DNA of 64,000 nt from Chloropicon primus (Eukaryota > Chlorophyta > Chloropicophyceae > Chloropicales > Chloropicaceae): positions 744,001-808,000 of the forward strand of contig CP060757.1 in NCBI GenBank assembly GCA_023205875.1, in the 5' to 3' direction. This document shows, one piece after another, positions 9,654 to 18,217 of this stretch (position 1 is the first letter of the stretch; the number at the start of each line of letters is the position of its first letter). Position numbers and translations under genes: made by a program. A model generated the notes under the pieces. It saw only the letters and a program-made list of their open reading frames with translations. It had not been told where the DNA came from and did not search any database.

Positions 9654-11150
9654 ATGACTCGTTACGCCGCCTTGTCGAGCCTTCGGGTGTTGCTCTGCCT
9701 GGTGTGTCTCTGGTCCCCTCGCGCGGTGGAGGGGTTCGACTGGAGGTTCGAGGGCAGGGGGGAGCGCATCGTGCGGTCCCTTGGGGCGAACAACAACAAG
9801 GCCGCCAAGGAGATCAGTGGGGTGGTGGCCAGCAGGACGCAGACGGCGAGGGGGGGGAACGGGACGGCGGGCGGGGTGCTTTGGTCGCACAACGACAGCG
9901 GGAGCGGCCCGTACCTTTTCGCGCTCAACGCCTCCACTGGGGAGCACATCGCGTGGTTCGAGCTCGAGGGGGACAACATCCCGAACTCGGATTGGGAGGA
10001 CATCGCCATCGGGCCGGGCCCCGTGTTCGGCCAGGACTACATCTACATCGGGGACGTGGGGGACGCGGGGGGGCACTCCAACGGGAACAAGATCATCAGG
10101 TTTCCCGAGCCGAAGCTGCCGTACTACTACGGCGGGAACGCCGCCGTGGTCCGCGCCGCGGGCCGTGCCGGCGACGGCGGCGGCGAGGCCCCGGCCCAGT
10201 CCTTCGACCCCTGGGAGCTGATCCCCATCACGGACTTCGAGGTCATCCACTTCAAGTACCCGTCCGGGAAGACGCACAACTGCGAGGCCCTGACCATCGA
10301 CCCGATCACGGGGGACATCTTCGTTGCCGCCAAGCACTCCAACCGCCTGGACGTGTACGTCCTGCACTACAAGGACCTCAAGACGAAGGGCGTCAACGAG
10401 CTCAAGCTCCACTACAGCAGCTGCAACGACTATGGGCGCACGGGCACGGAGGAGTGCGAGCACTGCAAGGGCTGCGTGGACAGCCGGGCGGACTACAACA
10501 CTCTGGTGGCGGCCGACATCTCCCCGTCCGGGTACGGCCTGATCATGTCCGACTACAAACAGGTCTTCTACTGGAAGAGGGAGTTCCTCAACGAGAGCTT
10601 CTTCGAGTACGAGGCCGTCCAGCTCCCTTACATGAACCGCCACGGCACGGAGGAGGCCTTGGCGTGGTCCTGGGACTCGAAAGGGTATTTTGTTGTCCCG
10701 GAAGGCAGCTTCCCAGAGTTGAGGTATTACCCCTACTATGGCGACGTGTGGTGGTCGAAGCTCAGGGACTACGAAGGGTCGTGCTACGCGTTCATCCACC
10801 CGCCGACCTCCTCCATCCCCAGAATCAGGTCAAACTTGGCCGGGAAGGGCGCGCCCTTGGGCTCGGAGGCCGGGAGGGGCCCCGTGTCCTCTTGCATCTC
10901 CGTCCCCTGCTCGGAGGTGTCCGACCAAAAGCAACGGGTGGCCGCAAGCATGGTCTCCTTCTTCGAGGGAAAGGAGCAGTGCGAGACTTGGAAGAAGTTT
11001 TACAACAGAATGACGAGGCACGGCGTGGACTGGCTGAAGGACCACAACAAGATCGACTTTGTCAACGTTGACGTCCACGAAGAGTTTGATTTCATCCACG
11101 AAGACATGGTTGATCTGATCGAGGACCACCTCGACGGGATCGAAGGCTGA
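9654..11150 (+). CDS. Secreted propeller-like protein of unknown function
   Basis: 498 residues from ATG 9654; an in-frame GTG 15 bases upstream is ignored. A clear signal peptide (about residues 1-27, LRVLLCLVCLW) is followed by a region with repeated hydrophobic-Asp motifs: LWSHNDSGSGPYLFALN, then SDWEDIAIGPG and YIYIGDVGDAG. These resemble a bacterial and algal family of secreted beta-propellers that carry an 'NDSG ... DWED ... IGD(I/V)GD' signature. Asp-rich loops suggest metal binding. A central Cys-rich loop (CEHCKGC) and a C-terminal helical segment are additional. No enzymatic role can be assigned. It probably acts at the cell surface or in the secretory pathway. Confidence 0.7.
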   Translation: MTRYAALSSLRVLLCLVCLWSPRAVEGFDWRFEGRGERIVRSLGANNNKAAKEISGVVASRTQTARGGNGTAGGVLWSHNDSGSGPYLFALNASTGEHIAWFELEGDNIPNSDWEDIAIGPGPVFGQDYIYIGDVGDAGGHSNGNKIIRFPEPKLPYYYGGNAAVVRAAGRAGDGGGEAPAQSFDPWELIPITDFEVIHFKYPSGKTHNCEALTIDPITGDIFVAAKHSNRLDVYVLHYKDLKTKGVNELKLHYSSCNDYGRTGTEECEHCKGCVDSRADYNTLVAADISPSGYGLIMSDYKQVFYWKREFLNESFFEYEAVQLPYMNRHGTEEALAWSWDSKGYFVVPEGSFPELRYYPYYGDVWWSKLRDYEGSCYAFIHPPTSSIPRIRSNLAGKGAPLGSEAGRGPVSSCISVPCSEVSDQKQRVAASMVSFFEGKEQCETWKKFYNRMTRHGVDWLKDHNKIDFVNVDVHEEFDFIHEDMVDLIEDHLDGIEG

Positions 11151-11423
11151 CATGTCATGCATGTGATCCCCGAAAGCTACTTTCCGATTTTAATACAAGA
11201 CTTACCCTTAAGTGGGATTCTTTCCTCTCCCAATCTCTTCGCAGGACTAGAAGCAGGAGGAGGCCAAGACCGGAGAGCCGACGGAGCGGAGCGCGGGGTT
11301 GGAAGGCGAAGACGAAGGCACGATGACTCGAGATCCTGGTTCGACGGCGGTTAGGGCAGGGTCGCACTAATCATCGCGAGTGTTGTTGGTGTCGAGGCCA
11401 CCACGTGGTGGGAAGATCGAGCG

Positions 11424-12803
11424 ATGAGGAAGTCCTCGACCAAGCGAAAGGGTTCGAAATCCAGGCTCTTTGTCACGATGCTGTGCGCGTTGGCCACGGT
11501 TCTCATCATCGCGCCCCCCACTCCGATGGAGCTGCACATGCAAAACCGCGTCATCTACATCTCCAACAAGCAGTCGAGCCAACTGACTCCCCCGGACGCA
11601 GCGGGTCAAGTTGTCCCGGCAGCAGCAGACTCTGCTGCTGCGATGAGCGACGAAGTTGGGAAGGGAGCGGGAAGCGATCAGCTGCCGAGCAGCGACGGGG
11701 GGGACGCCGACGAGGACAAGGAGGATGCCGAGCCCGGGGCCGCGAGCGGCTACAAGAGGTGTCCCCGGACTATGGCGCCAGTGAGGCCAACGCTGGAGGG
11801 GTTGAGTTTGGACTTCAGGGTTGGCAGGCACGGGTTTAACATCAGCGACAGCTTTATCCACAAAGGGAACTACGAGCAGCTTTTGCGGGGTGACTACACT
11901 CTCCACCGCCACACCATACCCATGCTCCCCAAGTCATACGAAGACATCGCTGCCAACTACAAGTTCAACAGCTGCGCCGTCGTGGGGAGCAGTGGCTATA
12001 TGAAGCTGGCGCAGTTCGGAGCTGCGATAGACACGCACGACGTCGTGGTGCGGCTCAACCAATCGCCCACAAAGGCCTTCGCCAAGTGGGTCGGCACGAA
12101 AACGACGATGAGGATGCTGAACAGTTTGTGGAGCAACCACTACGGTGCCGGGAGATACGAGCCCATGGCCCTGCCGCTCGAAAACGATGTGACTCTCATC
12201 GTGTCAAGGACGACGGGGCATGCTTTTGACAAGATCGTGAAAACAATGAAGCAGAAGCGGCCGGACGTGAAGGTTCTCCAACTGAGCTCAAGGGTTGTCT
12301 CGGCAGCCAGGCGACTCCTGGTCCGATACAGGGTCAAGCTGTGCAAGGATGGTTACGGACCGTACAGCGGAGGAAGCACTCCCTCGTCTGGCTTCGTCGC
12401 CGTTTACTTCTTGCGCACAATCTGCAAGCGCGTGACCCTGTACGGTCTGGGAACTGTGAACATTCCCGATGTACCATATCACTATTTCACTGGGGTGGGA
12501 AGCAGGCAGAAGGGTAACTCGGTGCACTCGTTTGATTCCGAAAGTGCTACGCTCGATGCTCTCGCGTTCGAGGACAAGATCGAGCAGTGCAAGTACCGGA
12601 CGAGGGACATCGTTCCTCACGGAAACCAAATCCTGTCGAACTTGAGGACGAACTTCACACTCCTCCAGGATCACAGATACAACAACAGGTTCTGCGGCTG
12701 GAATTTGTGCAACCGGAGGGGGTACAAGAAGCTGGGAGAAATGGTAGGCGTGGCGAGAGAAATCAATTACGCCGATTGCAGGAAGATCATGTACAATGAA
12801 TAG
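11424..12803 (+). CDS. GT29 (sialyltransferase-like) glycosyltransferase A
   Basis: 459 residues. It is a type II Golgi protein: short basic tail (RKSSTKRKGSKSR), signal anchor at about 15-32, acidic stem, then a GT29 catalytic domain. The sialyl motifs are visible. The L motif is FNSCAVVGSSGYMK with the downstream DTHDVVVRLNQSP. The S motif is SSGFVAVYFLRTICKRVTLYG, motif III is the HYF region, and VS is HSFDSESATLDAL. In green plants this family uses CMP-activated sugars related to sialic acid (for example Kdo or Dha, as proposed for SIA1/SIA2), so true sialic acid transfer should not be assumed. It lies 58 bp upstream of a same-strand paralogue. Confidence 0.85.
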   Translation: MRKSSTKRKGSKSRLFVTMLCALATVLIIAPPTPMELHMQNRVIYISNKQSSQLTPPDAAGQVVPAAADSAAAMSDEVGKGAGSDQLPSSDGGDADEDKEDAEPGAASGYKRCPRTMAPVRPTLEGLSLDFRVGRHGFNISDSFIHKGNYEQLLRGDYTLHRHTIPMLPKSYEDIAANYKFNSCAVVGSSGYMKLAQFGAAIDTHDVVVRLNQSPTKAFAKWVGTKTTMRMLNSLWSNHYGAGRYEPMALPLENDVTLIVSRTTGHAFDKIVKTMKQKRPDVKVLQLSSRVVSAARRLLVRYRVKLCKDGYGPYSGGSTPSSGFVAVYFLRTICKRVTLYGLGTVNIPDVPYHYFTGVGSRQKGNSVHSFDSESATLDALAFEDKIEQCKYRTRDIVPHGNQILSNLRTNFTLLQDHRYNNRFCGWNLCNRRGYKKLGEMVGVAREINYADCRKIMYNE

Positions 12804-12861
12804 GCCAAGAAGCCTTCGCCCCCCTCCACTGTATTATACTTTGAACCATCCCCATGTGCCC

Positions 12862-14526
12862 ATGTCCCGAAATCAATCCCCCTCCGATCCCTCTCCACAA
12901 AACTGCCTCCATTCCACGAATGAACCGCAGGGAGAAGAAGGAGAAGAGGAGGAAGCAGCAGCAGGCCAAGTCTCGAAGCAGCCTTGGTCCAATGGGCACA
13001 ACATGAATCTAAATGGGGACAGGAGACCTTTGTCCGTGAAACTGTTTGTGCTTTGCGTGATACTCGTGGCGTTCACCGTTCTACTGGCTCCTTTCAGGCC
13101 TTCTTCACCAAAGCCAAAGGTGCTGGCTGGCTTGGATGCCACAGTGAAAGAGCGAGTGGAGGAGGTGCAGATCGAGGGAGTTGGCGCCAGCAGCCTGCAG
13201 GGTGGCGATGCCTTGAAGTTAGCAGAGACGGTTGAGCTCCAAGACGAGGATCTTGCGGAGGATGAAGAGGAGCAGCAAGAGGAGCAGCAGGAAATCAAGG
13301 CGATTAACAAGTGGGAAGACTGCTCGGACGTGAAGGCAGATGCGAGACCGACGCTTGAGGGCATCCCCTTGTTCTTCACGGACGAGAATGACAATCTCAA
13401 TTACGACGACGTCTTTATCCACAAGAAAAACTACAAGCGGTTTTGGGCTCGGGGCAGTTACGTCGTCGACAACGACACCATCGCCACGCTGCCGAGCTCG
13501 CACGAAGAGATAATTGGGTATCACAAGTTCAACAGCTGTGCAGTCGTTGGAAACAGCGGTTACCTCAGGTTTACTGAGTTCGGTGATGCCATCGACACGC
13601 ATGACGTCGTCTTGCGTCTGAATCAGGCACCCACAAAGAAGTTTTCGAAGTGGGTGGGCACCAAGACATCCATACGGCTTATCAATAACCTTTGGAGCAT
13701 CAGGTACGGCTCGGAACGGGACTTTGGCAAGATCCCCTTGGAGAAGAACCTGACCCTGGTCGTGTCCAGGACACGGGGTTTTGTTTTTGACAACATCGTC
13801 AAATTCTTGGGCGAGAAGCGGCCTGACGTCAAGGTGGTTCGGCTGAACTCAAGGATGGTCTCAGCCTCGAGGAGACTGCTTGTGGCGTACAGAGTCAAGA
13901 TGTGCAAGGATGGCTACAAGTACGAGGGAGGAATTTCGCCGACTTCTGGATTCGTTGGCACGTACATTCTTCGCATGCTCTGCAAGCGGGTGACCTTGTA
14001 TGGTCTTGGAATGGTCAAGTCCAGGGCGGTGCCGTACCATTACATGACGGGAACGATCGGAGCGAGGACGGCGCCCACGTCAGTACACTCCTTCCCGGCT
14101 GAAAGCGCTACGCTGGATGCTCTTGCATTCGAGAACAAGATCGAGCAGTGCAAGTATCGCGAAAAGGCTTACATTGCCCGCCCAGGCGAAAGCGTATCAA
14201 ACTTGAGGAGCAACTTTACGGTCTTAAACTACGCCGCCCACAACAATCATTACTGTGGGTGGAACGTGTGTCACCACAGACGCTACTGGCGGTTCTGGCG
14301 CAGGGTCATTAAGGAAAGCTTGCCTTTTGGAGGGAAAGACGTGCCTTACAAGGACTGTTGGAGGGTAATGTTTTCGGACATCGATGTGCCACCCGGAAAG
14401 GCTGAGAAGGCCCAGGAGGAGGAGAAGCAGGCCCAGGAGGAGGAGGAGCAGGCGCTTGAGGAGGAGGAGACGCAGCAAGCGCTGGAGGCGCTGAAGGAGG
14501 AGGAGGAGGAGGAGGAGGAGGTATAG
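12862..14526 (+). CDS. GT29 (sialyltransferase-like) glycosyltransferase B, tandem paralogue
   Basis: 554 residues from ATG 12862. The frame is open further up to an ATG at 12796 that overlaps the stop of the upstream paralogue (ATGAATAG). An internal ATG at 13003 sits just before the signal anchor (about residues 56-76, VKLFVLCVILVAFTVLLAPF), so the exact start is uncertain. The catalytic domain has the same L motif (CAVVGNSGYLRF), S motif (TSGFVGTYILRMLCKRVTLYG) and VS motif (HSFPAESATLDAL) as its neighbour and is clearly paralogous. It differs by a longer acidic stem and a C-terminal Glu/Gln-rich coiled coil of about 45 residues encoded by GAG repeats. Golgi glycan synthesis is the likely role. 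Confidence 0.83.
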   Translation: MSRNQSPSDPSPQNCLHSTNEPQGEEGEEEEAAAGQVSKQPWSNGHNMNLNGDRRPLSVKLFVLCVILVAFTVLLAPFRPSSPKPKVLAGLDATVKERVEEVQIEGVGASSLQGGDALKLAETVELQDEDLAEDEEEQQEEQQEIKAINKWEDCSDVKADARPTLEGIPLFFTDENDNLNYDDVFIHKKNYKRFWARGSYVVDNDTIATLPSSHEEIIGYHKFNSCAVVGNSGYLRFTEFGDAIDTHDVVLRLNQAPTKKFSKWVGTKTSIRLINNLWSIRYGSERDFGKIPLEKNLTLVVSRTRGFVFDNIVKFLGEKRPDVKVVRLNSRMVSASRRLLVAYRVKMCKDGYKYEGGISPTSGFVGTYILRMLCKRVTLYGLGMVKSRAVPYHYMTGTIGARTAPTSVHSFPAESATLDALAFENKIEQCKYREKAYIARPGESVSNLRSNFTVLNYAAHNNHYCGWNVCHHRRYWRFWRRVIKESLPFGGKDVPYKDCWRVMFSDIDVPPGKAEKAQEEEKQAQEEEEQALEEEETQQALEALKEEEEEEEEV

Positions 14527-14616
14527 ACAAGGAGCAGACCTGGTTCGTGCATGCACATTGACGAGCCTGCCGGCAGGGGTGTATGATATTTTACAACGTA
14601 CAAGAAAGAAACCGAG

Positions 14617-15075
14617 TCACTCGTCCAGGCAGGGCCTGAACACTTCATAAGAGTGCTCCGAGTGCGGATTGGAAGGTCCTCTTATTTGCCTTTGTTCATA
14701 AGAGTACTCGACAACTTCGTAGTCCTCGACGTCGCGAGGGTGGAACTCCTCCTCGTCGCCTACCGTCCACCAGTCCTCGTCCCCTTCTTCCTGCTCCTTC
14801 GGCGGCACGAGCAAGCTCGCTCTCACGACTCCAGTCTCCTCGTCCACCCCATCCACACGCAACACCTTTACCTTCGCCTCTTCCTCACTCCGCACCACCA
14901 CCACATCCCACTCGTTGATGGATGGTGAGGCCCTGGTGGTGCACACCTTGCGACGAGGAGGGGAGGCGCGCCGCGAAGACTTCGTGGTGCCTGGTCTCCA
15001 AGCACACAACGACGACGCGACAGATACCCCGCGCCACGTCGTCCGTCGCCTCCAGAGGACCGCCCTGTCCATCAT
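14617..15075 (-). CDS. Small putative plastid protein, unknown function
   Basis: 152 residues from ATG 15075 (MMDRAVLWRRR...). The first ~55 residues are basic and Ser/Thr-rich with few acids, as in a chloroplast transit peptide. The rest is acidic, with a compact beta-rich stretch (NEWDVVVVRSEEEAKVKVLR) and then EFHPRDVEDYEVVEY. I do not recognise the family. The composition switch from targeting to mature region, and the divergent position 64 bp from the gene at 15140, support a real gene. It converges on the GT29-B gene with a 90-bp gap. Confidence 0.55.
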   Translation of the reverse strand: MMDRAVLWRRRTTWRGVSVASSLCAWRPGTTKSSRRASPPRRKVCTTRASPSINEWDVVVVRSEEEAKVKVLRVDGVDEETGVVRASLLVPPKEQEEGDEDWWTVGDEEEFHPRDVEDYEVVEYSYEQRQIRGPSNPHSEHSYEVFRPCLDE

Positions 15076-15139
15076 CTCTCCTCTCCGCCGGACGGGGTCA
15101 GAAGAAGAAGATCTCTGAGATCTCAAATACAAGAGAGAG

Positions 15140-16024
15140 ATGGCGAGTGCGGAGGAAGTGGGCGTGGAGCCACCGCCGCTGGTGAATTCTCTCGGGGTGT
15201 TGAAGGGCATCGAGGCTGAGGAGGGGAAAGTGAAGCTTGCCCAAGGGGGGTTCACGGGTCCTTCGGATGCGGAGGACGCGACGTGTGCCGATTGGGCGAG
15301 GCGGGAGATCAAGGGCGCCAGGGGATCGGCGCTATCGACAAAAACGATCTTCAGCCACTGCTTTGTGGTCCCCTGGTCAAGCGTAGGGTTCCGTAGCCTC
15401 TACGGCATCCTCATGGTCTTCCTGGCCATCGTGGTCCAGGTCGCGGTCCCACTCATCATCCTAGTGACGCGCCAGCCGGTCAAGGACCTCAGCAGCGCGT
15501 GCCCGAACCAGTCCAGCTACCAGACCAAGATCGTTGGGTTCACTCTGAGCTTGTACTTTGTTGTCCAAACCATATCGCTTTGCGTCAACAAGCTGCGAGG
15601 CCTCGGGTTTTTGCACGAGTTTGTGGATCTGGGCTTTGCGAGGTCCCTCTTCATCAAGCTCGCCGTTCTCTCTCAATTTGCCGGGATGGCGGCAGCGGGC
15701 GGGGCCCAGTTCCTCCTCTTCGTCGGCAATGCCAACGGCGCCTTCGTGGTTCTGGTTCTCCAGTCACTGGCGATGACCTTCTGCCTGACCGTCGACCAGA
15801 ACGTGGTCGGCCACCAGATCGGGTCGTGGACCCAACACCGTCTATCCTCGATCACCAAGGACGAGATGCTCAACAACGGCATCGGCATTGGGAGGGAGGG
15901 AGAGAGCATCCCAAAGTCTTCCTTCGACAAAATCAAGCTTTTGGTCTTCTCCGAAAAGCTCGTGCTTCTAACGGTTGTCGCGACGGGGACGGGGTGGATC
16001 ATCGGCGTCACATACTGTATGTGA
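15140..16024 (+). CDS. Multipass membrane protein, unknown function
   Basis: 294 residues from ATG 15140. An N-terminal soluble stretch of about 85 residues is followed by about five hydrophobic helices. They include GILMVFLAIVVQVAVPLIIL, a segment around VGFTLSLYFVVQTISLCV, one at AVLSQFAGMAAAGGAQFLLF, one at FVVLVLQSLAMTFCLTV and a last one near the C-terminus. No family motif is recognised. It may be a small channel or transporter-like protein, but nothing in the sequence fixes that. It converges on the NDH-2 gene (gap about 120 bp). Confidence 0.65.
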   Translation: MASAEEVGVEPPPLVNSLGVLKGIEAEEGKVKLAQGGFTGPSDAEDATCADWARREIKGARGSALSTKTIFSHCFVVPWSSVGFRSLYGILMVFLAIVVQVAVPLIILVTRQPVKDLSSACPNQSSYQTKIVGFTLSLYFVVQTISLCVNKLRGLGFLHEFVDLGFARSLFIKLAVLSQFAGMAAAGGAQFLLFVGNANGAFVVLVLQSLAMTFCLTVDQNVVGHQIGSWTQHRLSSITKDEMLNNGIGIGREGESIPKSSFDKIKLLVFSEKLVLLTVVATGTGWIIGVTYCM

Positions 16025-16147
16025 ACTCTTTTGTTTTGTATCCAATTTTGTTTTGTATCCAATAGAAGACAGTCGAAAACACGCTACTCCTCCTCTCTAT
16101 CAGTTAAAACACAAAATTATCGGTCTCTAGTTTTATGCCCTTGTCCC

Positions 16148-17716
16148 TTACCACCGGGTGAGGTCCCTGCCCATGAACTGGGTGGTCGCCCAGTTCAAAA
16201 CGACGTAGATCTTGTTCTGGATGTTCCCGAGCTTCGTCAAGTACACCCCACGCCACGTCAACCAACTGAGGAAGCCCGAGAAGCTGAGCTGAGGGGTTCC
16301 GGATCCCCCACCGAGGTCTGTCACAGCGCTTCCAGTTGTCATGGCACTCATCGTGCCCAAGTGGGTGTACCTGAAAGGCTGAGGCTCAGCGTCTTCTGCC
16401 TCCTTCTCTGCGTTCACGTCATTCACGTAGCTCGAGAGCCACTTGCCCTGCTGCTCCGCCACCTGCGCGGTGCAGGGAAGGGGGTTGAGGTTGTTACACG
16501 CGCAGTCCCCCATCGCAAAGACGTTCTCCACGGGGTTGCCCTCGAGGTCCTCCACGTTCAGGAAGTCGTCCACCGCGAGGCGGCCGTCCTTACTCTTCCC
16601 AAAGGGAAGCGAGGTGATGAAGGGGGTGGGGCCGACTCCAGTGGACCACACGAGCAGGCCGTGCTCAATCTCCGACCCGTCGGAGAGAACCACGGTGGTC
16701 TCCTTGACCTCCTTGACCTGGGCCTTCACGATCTCCACGCCTGACTTGGAGAGGATCCGAGCGGCGTACAGCCTGAGGTCGGGGTTGAACATTCCCAAGA
16801 TGTCCCGCGCCTCGATCAGGGTGATGCGCACGGAGCAGCTGACTTGGGGCACCAGCCTCGACAAGTCCTCCTTCACCAAGTTCGAGAGCTCCCCCGCGAA
16901 CTCGACTCCGGTGGGCCCGCCGCCAACGATCACGAAATTCAGGAGCCTCCTCCTCTCGGACTCTTTGATGGTCGGGATCTGGCTCCTCGCTATGTTCTTC
17001 ACGAGCTTGTCCCTGATGGCGCTCGCGTCCTTCACGTCCCTCAGGGGAAGGGCGTATTCCTCCACCCCGGGAATGCCGAAGGTGCTCCCCTGGGCCCCCG
17101 TCGCGATCGCGAGCTTGTCGTACTCCACCTCGAACTCCTTGCCGTCCGCCTGGCAGATCACGACCTGCCTCTCCGGGTCGACCTCCTTGGCCTTGGCGGT
17201 GAAGAAGTTGTTCGGTTGCATGCCCAGGGCGGGCTGCAGGGTCCTGATGTTGACGGCCACCGACCTGAAGTCCAGGGTGCCCACCGTCGTCGACGCGAGG
17301 AGCGGGGTGAACACCATGTGGTTCCTGGGGGAAACCACCGTCAGGTCGTAAGTTGCCATATCGAGTTCCTTGGCCAGGCGGGCCGCGGCCCAGCCCGTGC
17401 CGAGGACCACGACGCGCTGCTTCTTCGCGGGCCTCGTCGCGAAACTCAGTCTGAATTGCTTCGCGGCCGTCTTCACGGGCTCAAGCGCGCCCACCTTGCC
17501 CACCTTCTCGAGCGTGTCCGCCACGCCCAACGCCTCGACGCTTCGCTTGCCCTCCCCGCTTCCGCCATCCCGAGGCACGCTCGCGCCAGCCCTGGTCAGC
17601 GCCCTCGAGGACAGCGGCCAAGACGTCGACGACGACGATCGACCGGCCTTCCTCCCCGCGGCCACGCTGCTCTGCCACACCCCCAAGCTTCCTCTGCTCG
17701 TCCTCGCCTGCAACAT
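16148..17716 (-). CDS. NDA: Type II (rotenone-insensitive) NAD(P)H:quinone oxidoreductase
   Basis: 522 residues from ATG 17716; the open frame extends upstream only through a TTG. An N-terminal basic/Ser-rich presequence of about 90 residues fits organelle import. Two Rossmann motifs follow: VVLGTGWAAARLAKEL for FAD and FVIVGGGPTGVEFAGEL for NAD(P)H. A conserved VFAMGDCA segment follows. The C-terminus, NWATTQFMGRDLTRW, resembles the membrane-anchoring end of plant NDA/NDC enzymes. It transfers electrons from NAD(P)H to ubiquinone or plastoquinone without proton pumping. No EF-hand insertion is seen, so it is not NDB-like. Mitochondrial versus plastid location is open. It shares a divergent upstream region with HRD3/SEL1L. 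Confidence 0.9.
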   Translation of the reverse strand: MLQARTSRGSLGVWQSSVAAGRKAGRSSSSTSWPLSSRALTRAGASVPRDGGSGEGKRSVEALGVADTLEKVGKVGALEPVKTAAKQFRLSFATRPAKKQRVVVLGTGWAAARLAKELDMATYDLTVVSPRNHMVFTPLLASTTVGTLDFRSVAVNIRTLQPALGMQPNNFFTAKAKEVDPERQVVICQADGKEFEVEYDKLAIATGAQGSTFGIPGVEEYALPLRDVKDASAIRDKLVKNIARSQIPTIKESERRRLLNFVIVGGGPTGVEFAGELSNLVKEDLSRLVPQVSCSVRITLIEARDILGMFNPDLRLYAARILSKSGVEIVKAQVKEVKETTVVLSDGSEIEHGLLVWSTGVGPTPFITSLPFGKSKDGRLAVDDFLNVEDLEGNPVENVFAMGDCACNNLNPLPCTAQVAEQQGKWLSSYVNDVNAEKEAEDAEPQPFRYTHLGTMSAMTTGSAVTDLGGGSGTPQLSFSGFLSWLTWRGVYLTKLGNIQNKIYVVLNWATTQFMGRDLTRW

Positions 17717-18217
17717 CGTCCCCACGACAACAAAACACAAAACAAAGCGATCCAACCCTTCACACCTTCCCGACCGTCACAACCGCGTCGACCGCCGACC
17801 TCGATCCAAACCTTGCCCGAACCTTGTGTCTGTCGACCTTCCTCTCGAAAACCGTCTCTCTCTCTCTCTCTCTCCTGACGGTTGGCGTGCAGGTCTGGCA
17901 CCCGCACGTGATACACTTCTGTCCGTCCAATTTTGTTTCAGTAGAAGACGTTCATCCAGTCCAGGGAGGAAGAAAGGGGGCGGACTCTGCGAACTCGGGT
18001 TTGTTTGGGTGTTGTCGGAGGGACGGGGACCGTAGGACCTTAGAGAGAAGGAAGGGAAGGACCTCTTGTTCTTCTCGTGGTGGTGGTGGTGGTGCTCTTC
18101 CTCTTCTTCTTCTTCGACGCGTGCCTTGTTGTTTCGAGAGGGCCTCGACGGCCGCGGTGGGGAGGATCGGATAGGAGAGATTGAGGAGTTTGAGGGGTTG
18201 TTGGTTGTTGGGTTGTG
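17717..18217. promoter_or_regulatory. Divergent intergenic region between NDH-2 and HRD3/SEL1L
   Basis: 500 bases serve both genes. A (CT)n run at about 17853-17878 is (GA)n on the sense strand of the NDH-2 gene. Toward the plus-strand gene there are purine-rich segments and a GT-rich 'GTGGTGGTGGTGG' run near 18079. No ORF in it looks genuine. Confidence 0.5.

Noticed and set aside
12796-12861. First in-frame ATG of GT29-B at 12796 as the start
   Set aside because: It overlaps the stop of GT29-A and adds a Pro/His-rich stretch before the signal anchor. Kept as a possible reinitiation start, not the main model.
16019-16062. Possible UGA recoding at the end of the multipass membrane protein (TYC-M-TGA)
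   Set aside because: No Cys/Sec redox motif and no SECIS-like core seen downstream; downstream frame is U-rich non-protein.
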